Shown here: piece by piece, positions 33,523 to 39,511 of the stretch
Layout of the letters: the number at the start of each line of letters is the position of its first letter
How positions within the stretch are numbered: position 1 is the first letter of the stretch
From: CAZZNQ01 sp964655775
GTDB lineage: Bacteria > Planctomycetota > Brocadiia > SM23-32
DNA: 41,039 nt
NCBI GenBank assembly: GCA_964655775.1
Contig: CAZZNQ010000029.1
Span: 1-41,039, forward strand
Direction of reading: 5' to 3'
Translations under genes and position numbers: made by a program
Notes under the pieces: generated by a model
What the model saw: the letters and a program-made list of their open reading frames with translations, nothing else
Told to the model about the DNA's origin: nothing
Databases searched by the model: none

Positions 33523-34236
33523 CTAATCGCGCCCGGAAACCATCGAAAGCAGGAAAATGAAACGAAGCAGCATCATTATGGCCATGAACGCGGAAGCTAG
33601 GTAGGTGAGCGCCGCGGCGTCCAGCACGCGCTTGGCGTGCCCGCGCTCCTCGGGGGTGACGAATCCGCCGCTCTCCAGGGCCTTCAAGGCCCTCCGGCTG
33701 GCGTTGAACTCCACCGGCAGCGTCAGCACGGTGAACACCGTGGCGCCGGCGAAGATGAATATGCCCGCCTTCGCGGCCAGCATCGCCAGCGGCGAGACGC
33801 CCGTGAAGAACATCAGCACCATGCCGATCAGGAAGAGGATCGGCCCCAGGTTGCTGCCGAACGCGGCGACGGGGTAGAGGCCCTGCCGCAGTTTCAGGGG
33901 CGCGTAGCCCCGGTCGTGCTGCAGCGCGTGCCCGGCCTCGTGCGCGGCGACGCCCAGCGCCGCCAGGCTGCTGGAACCGTACACCGGCCGGCTCAGGCGC
34001 AGCACGTGCCCGCGGGGGTCGTAGTGGTCGCTCAGCGAGCCCTCCGTCGGCTCGATCTCCACGTCCGTCACCCCGTTGCTCACGAGTATCCGCCGCGCAA
34101 CCTCCGCCCCGGTCGCGCCGGAAGAGGCCCGGTAGCGGCTGTATTTCTCGAACGTCGATTTCACCTTCGTGCTGGCGTAGACAGCCAGCAGCATCGGCGG
34201 AATCAACAGGATCATCGTCGGGTCAAACCAGAACAT
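33523..34236 (-). CDS. YugP-type membrane zinc metallopeptidase
   Basis: A 237-residue membrane protein. An N-terminal helix (MFWFDPTMILLIPPMLLAVY) is followed by a soluble part with AAHEAGHALQH, the HExxH zinc motif at 99-103, then two or three further membrane helices (about 125-165 and 210-232). PVEFNASRRALKAL (about 174-187) matches the conserved segment of the neutral zinc metallopeptidase/YugP family and may supply the third ligand (Glu). The function of the family is poorly known; membrane protein quality control is a guess. The ATG at 34236 begins the first helix, so the longer frame to 34284 is not used. Confidence 0.88.
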   Translation of the reverse strand: MFWFDPTMILLIPPMLLAVYASTKVKSTFEKYSRYRASSGATGAEVARRILVSNGVTDVEIEPTEGSLSDHYDPRGHVLRLSRPVYGSSSLAALGVAAHEAGHALQHDRGYAPLKLRQGLYPVAAFGSNLGPILFLIGMVLMFFTGVSPLAMLAAKAGIFIFAGATVFTVLTLPVEFNASRRALKALESGGFVTPEERGHAKRVLDAAALTYLASAFMAIMMLLRFIFLLSMVSGRD

Positions 34237-34358
34237 CTCTGCGTCGCTCCGTCCAGAAGAACCGTATTGCCCGGCGGGAGGCACTGCGCAAGCCTTTGCA
34301 TGGCTTCCGGCGCCGCCCCCGGGGTGAATAGACCATTATATCAGAGCCCTTCCGGCGT

Positions 34359-34739
34359 TCAAGATTGCGCAGGGCGCACGGCGCCCCGCCGGCCCAGCGC
34401 CGCGCTGACCGCGTAGAGCAACCCGGGAATCGCGAACAGGGGGAAGGCGCCGCCGGGCAGGCCGCCGTCGCTCGCCACCTCGACGGCGCAGAACGCGGCC
34501 AACCCGCCCAGCACAAGCGCCGCCCCGACACGCTCCCACCGCCACCCCACCAGCAGCCCCACCGTCATGGTCGCGAACATGCCCATCTGCAGCGCCTCCC
34601 CGACCGAGAGCCGGAACGGATTCGGCGGACCGCCTTCGCCGATCATGATCGCCGCCACCATCAGGAACAGGAGGGAGCCGGTCACCCGACCCGTCCATCG
34701 CGCGGTCGCGGCTGCTACGTCCAGAGCCTTCGCCGCCAT
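34359..34739 (-). CDS. Small four-helix membrane protein (DUF7670-like)
   Basis: A 126-residue protein with four hydrophobic segments: GSLLFLMVAAIMIGE, MGMFATMTVGLLVGW, VGAALVLGGLAAFCAVEVA and FPLFAIPGLLYAVSAAL. IGEGGPPNPF between helices 1 and 2, WRWERVG between 2 and 3, and the LPGGAFPLFAIPG end are the pattern of a widespread small bacterial membrane family of unknown function. AGGAGG lies five bases before the ATG at 34739. A longer frame runs back through the tetR gene and is not used. An operator-like palindrome 33 bases upstream and the adjacent TetR gene suggest local repression. Confidence 0.75.
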   Translation of the reverse strand: MAAKALDVAAATARWTGRVTGSLLFLMVAAIMIGEGGPPNPFRLSVGEALQMGMFATMTVGLLVGWRWERVGAALVLGGLAAFCAVEVASDGGLPGGAFPLFAIPGLLYAVSAALGRRGAVRPAQS

Positions 34740-34771
34740 CCCCGCCTCCTCGCATGACTCTAAGTCAGGAA

Positions 34772-34786
34772 ATGAATAATATTCAT
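34772..34786. promoter_or_regulatory. Perfect palindrome ATGAATA-A-TATTCAT, probable TetR operator
   Basis: Seven-base arms around one base, in the 64-bp gap between tetR and the small membrane protein gene. TGAAT/ATTCA half-sites recur at 35456-35475 around the tetR start. TetR-family operators built on TGAAT..ATTCA are known, for example in fatty-acid regulators. Confidence 0.45.
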
Positions 34787-34803
34787 AACAGGGCCAAAAA
34801 AGG

Positions 34804-35427
34804 TCACTCCATCTCGAAGTATGTCCGCAGCACCATGCGCTTCGCCTCGCGCGCCACCTGCCGGAACGAGTCCGGCCCGCGCTTGCGGAAGTACAGCACC
34901 ACGCCCACCAGCATGCTCCAGACGGCGTCCATCGCCTGCTCGGTCCGGTCGGGCGGCACGCGTGTGTCCGGATGCCCGAGGACCTGCGCCGCGATGGACT
35001 TGCAGGCGTTCTCCCGGGCCTGCAGACGCCGAACCTGCTCCTCGTCCAGCGCGCTGCGGGCGCTCTCGCTGCCGCCCCAGTGGAGCACGAAGAAGATGAT
35101 GTCGAAATACTCGGGATTCGCGCTCGCGAAGGCGTAGAACGCATCGATGAGTGCCTCGGCCTGCCGTCGCGCCGGCTCGCCGGTGTTCACCGCCTCGCGC
35201 AGCCGCGCCACCAGCAGGTCGTAGCCCTCGATGAGCAGCTCGCTGTAGAGCGCCTGCTTGCTGGGGAAGTAGAGGTAGAGCGTGCCGGGCGCCAGCTCGA
35301 CGGAATCGGCGATCTGCGGCATCGTGGTATCGACATAGCCGTGTTCCCAGAAAAGCTCTCGCGCCGCGTCGAGGATGTCGCGCTTGCGCCGCCGCTTCTC
35401 GCGCTGTCGTCGGGCCCGGGTTCCCAC
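34804..35427 (-). CDS. TetR-family transcriptional regulator
   Basis: A 207-residue repressor. The DNA-binding domain covers about 12-62: ILDAARELFWEHGYVDTTM, then the helix-turn-helix IADSVELAPGTLYLYFPSKQAL. The C-terminal ligand/dimer domain is all helical, includes a ...AMDAVWSMLVGVVLYFRKR segment and resembles the AcrR-like class that senses hydrophobic compounds. The GTG at 35427 is preferred because GAGGGG lies six bases upstream; an in-frame ATG at 35457 has no ribosome site and would leave a leader of only about ten bases. The 64-bp gap to the small membrane gene holds a palindrome, so it probably controls that gene and itself. Confidence 0.88.
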   Translation of the reverse strand: MGTRARRQREKRRRKRDILDAARELFWEHGYVDTTMPQIADSVELAPGTLYLYFPSKQALYSELLIEGYDLLVARLREAVNTGEPARRQAEALIDAFYAFASANPEYFDIIFFVLHWGGSESARSALDEEQVRRLQARENACKSIAAQVLGHPDTRVPPDRTEQAMDAVWSMLVGVVLYFRKRGPDSFRQVAREAKRMVLRTYFEME

Positions 35428-35473
35428 TGTCTGCCCCTCGGCACGAAAGAGAGTCATTCACTGAAGACGATTC

Positions 35474-35501
35474 ATTATACCCGGATCCGGAACCGTGTCA
35501 A
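35474..35501 (-). promoter_or_regulatory. Full-consensus promoter of tetR
   Basis: On the minus strand: TTGACA (35496-35501), 16 bases, TATAAT (35474-35479); both hexamers are perfect. ATTCA half-sites overlap the -10 and start region (35456-35475), as expected for autorepression. Confidence 0.7.
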
Positions 35502-35522
35502 GGCGTTTTTCTGGGGGGCGAC

Positions 35523-36479
35523 TCAGTCTTCGGTCTCGTCGGTGGAGACGTCGATCCCCGGTTCCTGGCGCCCGAAGAAGCGCCGCTGCCTCGCCGTCTC
35601 CCGCCCGATGGGCCGAGGCTTCTCGATCTCGATCACCACCTTGCCGTCGCGGAACACACTGACGTTGCCCGACGACTCGCTCACCACCACGGCGACCGCG
35701 TCGGTCAGCGCCGTTATCGCCGCCGCGCTCTTGTGCCGCGCCCCCAGCCCGCGCGGCACTTCGACGCTCTGCGCCTCGGTCTGCAGGAACACGCCGGCCG
35801 CCTCCACCACCCCGTCCGCCCGGACCACGAATGCCCCGTCGATGGTCGAGAACTCCTTCACCGTCTCCTGCACGGCCGCGTCCAATATGCTGCGCTCCTC
35901 CTCGGGATAGCCCTTGAACGGATTCAGCACCATCGGGTGCGAGCGCTCCAGCACGGCGTCGCTGTCGCCCACCACAAAGGTCGTCCCCACGGGCTTGCCC
36001 TCGCGCCCTTCGTTGCCCAGCGAGACCGCCGTATCCAGCACGCGGTCGAACACGTCCGGGCGCACCTCGGCCGATATCCCGCTGATTCCGACCGAACCGA
36101 ACATCTCGAACTCCTCGCCCACCTCCATAAGCATCATCGTGTCCAGCACGCCGCTCTCGGCGATGCCCGTCAGGCAGACCAGCCGGTCGCCGACGCGGAA
36201 CCGCCCCCGCGAGAGCGCCAGCAGCACGGCTACCTTGATCTGGCCGACGCGCGTGAGCTTGATGTCGGGCACGCGGATCACGTCGGCGCCCTGCGTATCG
36301 TGCTCCTCGGCCGCGCTGCGGGTCACCAGCACCACGTCGATGTCGGCGGAGGCGCCGGTGAAGCGGCCCAGGTCCTCGCGCTCGGGGAACACGTCGGCGT
36401 AGACCACGATGGCGGCGGCGTCGCAGGAGGCGGCGATGTCCTGGGAGTAGTCCAGTATCTTGCGGGTAACGTCGTTCAT
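35523..36479 (-). CDS. Diadenylate cyclase, CdaZ/DacZ type
   Basis: A 318-residue two-domain protein. Residues about 1-130 form a pyruvate-kinase-C-like alpha/beta domain (VVLVTRS, VIRVPDIKLTRVGQIKVAV, GDRLVCLTGI). Residues about 175-290 form a DAC (DisA_N) domain with DGA at 214-216 (STIDGAFVV) and the partner motif GARHKSAAAITAL at 246-258, where the usual RHR reads RHK. This PK-like plus DAC layout is that of archaeal CdaZ and some bacterial homologues. It should join two ATP into c-di-AMP in the cytoplasm, with the N-terminal domain possibly regulatory. GGAGGG lies seven bases before the ATG at 36479. No c-di-AMP phosphodiesterase or receptor is nearby. Confidence 0.85.
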   Translation of the reverse strand: MNDVTRKILDYSQDIAASCDAAAIVVYADVFPEREDLGRFTGASADIDVVLVTRSAAEEHDTQGADVIRVPDIKLTRVGQIKVAVLLALSRGRFRVGDRLVCLTGIAESGVLDTMMLMEVGEEFEMFGSVGISGISAEVRPDVFDRVLDTAVSLGNEGREGKPVGTTFVVGDSDAVLERSHPMVLNPFKGYPEEERSILDAAVQETVKEFSTIDGAFVVRADGVVEAAGVFLQTEAQSVEVPRGLGARHKSAAAITALTDAVAVVVSESSGNVSVFRDGKVVIEIEKPRPIGRETARQRRFFGRQEPGIDVSTDETED

Positions 36480-36591
36480 GCGCGCCCTCCGGCGGTCGGA
36501 TGTCCCAACTCCGACTGTAGCCCGGGGCCGGCCGTCTGTCAACGCCGTGGGGCCGGTGCGCGCGGGGGGGGAGTCGTCCTTCGGCCGGTCC

Positions 36592-36666
36592 CTTATTTCA
36601 GGGCGTTGAGATTAGAGCGAAGACCCCTCATTTTAATTTCAGAAAACCGGCCTTTTCTGAAATAAG
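36592..36666. repeat. Nested alternative inverted repeats between the HEAT gene and the diadenylate cyclase
   Basis: CTGAAATAAG (36657-36666) is complementary to CTTATTTCAG at 36592-36601. An overlapping arm, TTTTCTGAAAT (36653-36663), is complementary to ATTTCAGAAAA at 36636-36646 around a 6-base loop. The two pairings exclude each other. The stretch is AT-rich within very GC-rich surroundings. Confidence 0.7.
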
Positions 36667-36672
36667 CCGCGC

Positions 36673-37803
36673 CTACTGCGCGCCTGGTTCGCCGTCTGCG
36701 GTGGGTGACGGTTCCTCCGTGCCGACCCGGAACCGTCGGCTCTCCTCGTCCCAATACAGCCGATCGCGATTCTCGCGATACCACTTGACGATCTGCTCGT
36801 CGGTTCCCCTGGCCTCCGTGTGTCTCAGGATAGCCCGCCTTGTGAACTGCCCCCAGCCGAAGTCGCCGGCTGGCATGTCCAACGAGCGGACCAGCATATC
36901 CAGGGCATCCCGGTGACCGTAACCCACGGCGATGCGGGCCATCTGCCGGGCTTCGTATGGATCGCCCGTCCGTGCGCGTACCCATGCCCGGTCAACGAGG
37001 TCCCTCAGGTCGCCGACGTCGGGCGTTGTGCGAAGCACTCCGAAGGTGGTCTCCCGGTTGTTGCCGCGGATGAAGTAGTCCTTCAGGGCATCCATGGCCT
37101 CCTTGTCGCCCAGGCGACCCACAGCCGCAAGCCACTCCCGGGGGAGGTAGTGGGGGCGGGCTTCCATCTCGGACAGAAGTGTCTCGCGCGCATCTTCCTC
37201 CCATCCGTAGCGCAGGACCACGGCAGCCAACTCGGGCACGGTAGTCAGAGATTCGAGGAACAACTCCTTGTGCTGGGGCCGCGCGAGGGCCTTGACGGCC
37301 TCCTTGATGTAGATGTTGCCCAATGCCATCGACGCGTCCGGATAGCCGAGTCGGTCCAGGAGGATGTCGATGTTCTCCGGCCCGACGCGGCGGAGCATCG
37401 CCACCTGTGGGTCCGAGGAGGAGGCGGAGCTAAGCCCGGCCGTCGTCGCCATGACCTGGTCCACGTATCGTCGCACTTCCTCCCGCGTCGGGTTCTCCGG
37501 CAGTTGTATCTTGGCCAGGGCCTCCCGGTCGGCACCCCGTCTGCGCGGCCCGCTGTGCTCGAACGGCCCGTCGGTCGTCGGCCCCGGCACATTGGCAAGC
37601 AGCTCCTCCAGCTTCTCGACGCGGGCCTGCAGGTCCTCGACCTGCTGCCTGAGCGCCCGCACTTCCCGAATCAGCTCCTCCATGGTCGCCGGGTCCCCTT
37701 CTGCCGCCGACAGCGTCCCGGCGCAAGCTCCCGCCAACAGCGCCGCGATCACAAGCGCCGCCATCGTCAGAATCAGACGCGTATTCGCAACCGGTTCGGT
37801 CAC
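36673..37803 (-). CDS. Exported coiled-coil and HEAT-repeat protein
   Basis: A 376-residue protein. A signal peptide or anchor covers about 8-33 (TRLILTMAALVIAALLAGAC; the Cys could make it a lipoprotein, though the box is imperfect). A heptad coiled coil follows (about 40-70, ELIREVRALRQQVEDLQARV...), then a disordered Pro/Gly/Arg linker and about 250 residues of paired helices with HEAT/ARM character (LGDKEAMDALKDYF, GYGHRDALDMLVRSL). No catalytic motif. It shares its extracytoplasmic HEAT design with the giant protein at 18974, though they do not look like close homologues. Start choice: GTG at 37803 opens the signal peptide; a TTG at 37833 is in frame. Confidence 0.72.
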   Translation of the reverse strand: MTEPVANTRLILTMAALVIAALLAGACAGTLSAAEGDPATMEELIREVRALRQQVEDLQARVEKLEELLANVPGPTTDGPFEHSGPRRRGADREALAKIQLPENPTREEVRRYVDQVMATTAGLSSASSSDPQVAMLRRVGPENIDILLDRLGYPDASMALGNIYIKEAVKALARPQHKELFLESLTTVPELAAVVLRYGWEEDARETLLSEMEARPHYLPREWLAAVGRLGDKEAMDALKDYFIRGNNRETTFGVLRTTPDVGDLRDLVDRAWVRARTGDPYEARQMARIAVGYGHRDALDMLVRSLDMPAGDFGWGQFTRRAILRHTEARGTDEQIVKWYRENRDRLYWDEESRRFRVGTEEPSPTADGEPGAQ

Positions 37804-37878
37804 GGCGCACTCGCCCACTTCCCATCTCCCCAACGGAGTTCCCGGGATTCGTCCACAGCTTCCGGCTGCTTCAGGCTC

Positions 37879-37907
37879 ACTATACGGGCCGCCAGGCCGG
37901 AGGTCAA
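37879..37907 (-). promoter_or_regulatory. Promoter of the coiled-coil/HEAT gene
   Basis: On the minus strand: TTGACC (37902-37907), exactly 17 bases, TATAGT (37879-37884). Confidence 0.6.
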
Positions 37908-37982
37908 GACTGGATTCCCGGGGAGGGCGTTCACCCGTCAGTCCTGCCCCTCACGGCCCTGAGCGAGACGCACCGTTCCAGA

Positions 37983-38426
37983 TCACTTCTCCGCACCGTG
38001 GTTGCGCAGCACCTGGCGGACGTCTGCGTCCCGGGCCCAGCTCAGCGGCGTGCGCCCCTTGTAATCCCGCGGGTTCACATGCGCGCCTGACTCCAGCAAC
38101 AGACGCACGATTCCCACATTGCCGCCGATGGCCGCCCAGTGCAAGGGGCTGATCTTGCGGTCGGGCTCGGCCAGGTTTGGGTCCGCCCCCGCTTCCAGAA
38201 GCCGGCGGGCCATTTCCAGTTTGAGGTTGGCGCGCCAGTCGCCCTGTGCGGTCATCTGAAGCGCCGTCTCCCCCTCGTCCGTCATTGCGTCCGGGTCAGC
38301 CCCCTTTTCCAGCAGGAACTCAACCGCCTTCAGTCTGCGGCCCCGAGTGGCCGACATAAGCGGCGTGTAGTCGTAACAGTCTCTGGCGTGAAGCAACTCC
38401 GGGTTCCCTTCAAGCAGCGATTTCAA
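37983..38426 (-). CDS. Ankyrin-repeat protein, probably truncated at the 5' end
   Basis: A 147-residue frame with four ankyrin repeats: LLEGNPELLHARDCYDYTPLM, the unit around AVEFLLEKGADPDAMTDEGETAL, one around MARRLLEAGADPNLAEPDRK-ISPLHWAA, and VRLLLESGAHVNPRDYKGRTPLSWA. It ends with a normal capping helix. The only start at the left end is a TTG at 38426 with no ribosome site, directly after an in-frame TAG (38430-38432), and the first repeat begins in mid-helix. The usual upstream part (signal peptide or first repeat) is missing, and the sequence just upstream contains a stray piece of the diadenylate cyclase gene. It may be a pseudogene or an assembly casualty. Confidence 0.6.
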   Translation of the reverse strand: MKSLLEGNPELLHARDCYDYTPLMSATRGRRLKAVEFLLEKGADPDAMTDEGETALQMTAQGDWRANLKLEMARRLLEAGADPNLAEPDRKISPLHWAAIGGNVGIVRLLLESGAHVNPRDYKGRTPLSWARDADVRQVLRNHGAEK

Positions 38427-38447
38427 GGCCTACAGGTCCCCGAGCCC

Positions 38448-38485
38448 CGCTGCGGGTCACAAGCACCACGTCGATGTCGGCGGAG
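38448..38485 (-). repeat. Stray 38-bp duplicate of part of the diadenylate cyclase gene
   Basis: It matches 36314-36351 at 37 of 38 bases (the only difference is A at 38461 for C at 36327). In the cyclase this encodes SADIDVVLVTRS (residues 44-55), and here the same peptide is readable in one frame. Flanking sequence on both sides is unrelated to the cyclase gene. Confidence 0.85.
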
Positions 38486-38563
38486 TGCCTCCGTTGCCGC
38501 GCCTTGCACGTCACTCCCAAGGTGACCGATCCAGCAAGAGGTCCTTCGCGGCAGCGCCCTTGC

Positions 38564-39511
38564 TCACTCCCCGAAGGCTTCGGCGGGCGGGTTGGCGGCC
38601 TCGACCTCGGCGGCACCGATTCGCTCCCGGCGCAGTAGGGTGCATTCGAAGAGGAATCCCCCCCGCCTATCGTGCCGTATCATGTGCTTCCAAAGCGGCG
38701 CGCCGTAGTCCCATGTCTGCACTTCCTTCGGACCGGGCATCATCACGAACGCCTCGCGACGATGAGCACGTTCCAGGCTCGGCGGCGACGCCATGAAGCG
38801 GCCCTCCTGGACATCCAGGAACTTCGCCCGTAGACGGCGGGACATCCTCATCTTATGATATGATGCCAGGCTGATGATCTCGAAGGCATCCGCATTGACC
38901 AGCACAGACCTGTCCAGGGGATCGTCCCGGAATGCCCAGCTGTAGGCGTTGGGCATGGGCTCTTGCCATGCCACGACTGAGGATCCCGTCGCCCCTGGCA
39001 CAAACTCAACATCCGGGTACGCGTCGAAGACGACCGGGATGTCACGTGGCGAGCCGACGGTGGTATGCACTTCTTTCCAGAGGCTGGCGTTGTAGAAATC
39101 GGCTTGGCGTCTGCCGTCCGCGGCCATGCGCAGTCGTATATACGAGACGCCGCGAGCCAGAGGGTCGCCCGCATTATCCATGCTGTCCATGCGGAGGCGT
39201 ACTTCCGGGGCCTTTTCCACCGGCGTAGCACTCAGAACCACCAGTCGAAACCACCGCGTCTCGTAGTGATCCTCGGTGCGCGGCATGTGCGTGTCCGGAA
39301 CGCCGCTGGGATGCGGCGAGCCGACGAAACCCCGTTTCGGGAATCGGATCTTGTATACAAACGAGTCTGCTGGATGAAGCTCCCGTAGAGCGCCGAATGC
39401 TATCCGTGGGGACTGCGACGCAGGACTCCCCTCGGATTCGGACGAAAGCCCAGCCGCTTCCACAAGGCAAAGCACTAACGTCAGTGCCAGGCACATTACT
39501 GATGTCTTCAT
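38564..39511 (-). CDS. Exported protein of unknown function
   Basis: A 315-residue protein with a signal peptide (MKTSVMCLALTLVLCLVEAAG to about residue 22). I do not recognise the family. The mature part is rich in beta-type segments (SFVYKIRFPKRGFVG, ETRWFRLVVLSATPVEKAPEV, KMRMSRRLRAKFLDVQEGRF). The start is firm, with GGAGGG six bases upstream of the ATG. The ATG overlaps the stop of the preceding gene by four bases (ATGA), so the two are translationally coupled and probably act together; the upstream partner looks transglutaminase-like. Confidence 0.72.
   Translation of the reverse strand: MKTSVMCLALTLVLCLVEAAGLSSESEGSPASQSPRIAFGALRELHPADSFVYKIRFPKRGFVGSPHPSGVPDTHMPRTEDHYETRWFRLVVLSATPVEKAPEVRLRMDSMDNAGDPLARGVSYIRLRMAADGRRQADFYNASLWKEVHTTVGSPRDIPVVFDAYPDVEFVPGATGSSVVAWQEPMPNAYSWAFRDDPLDRSVLVNADAFEIISLASYHKMRMSRRLRAKFLDVQEGRFMASPPSLERAHRREAFVMMPGPKEVQTWDYGAPLWKHMIRHDRRGGFLFECTLLRRERIGAAEVEAANPPAEAFGE

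Noticed and set aside
38410..38616. 68-residue minus-strand frame containing the cyclase peptide
   Set aside because: It starts inside the neighbouring exported-protein gene, and apart from the 12-residue fragment nothing resembles a protein family.
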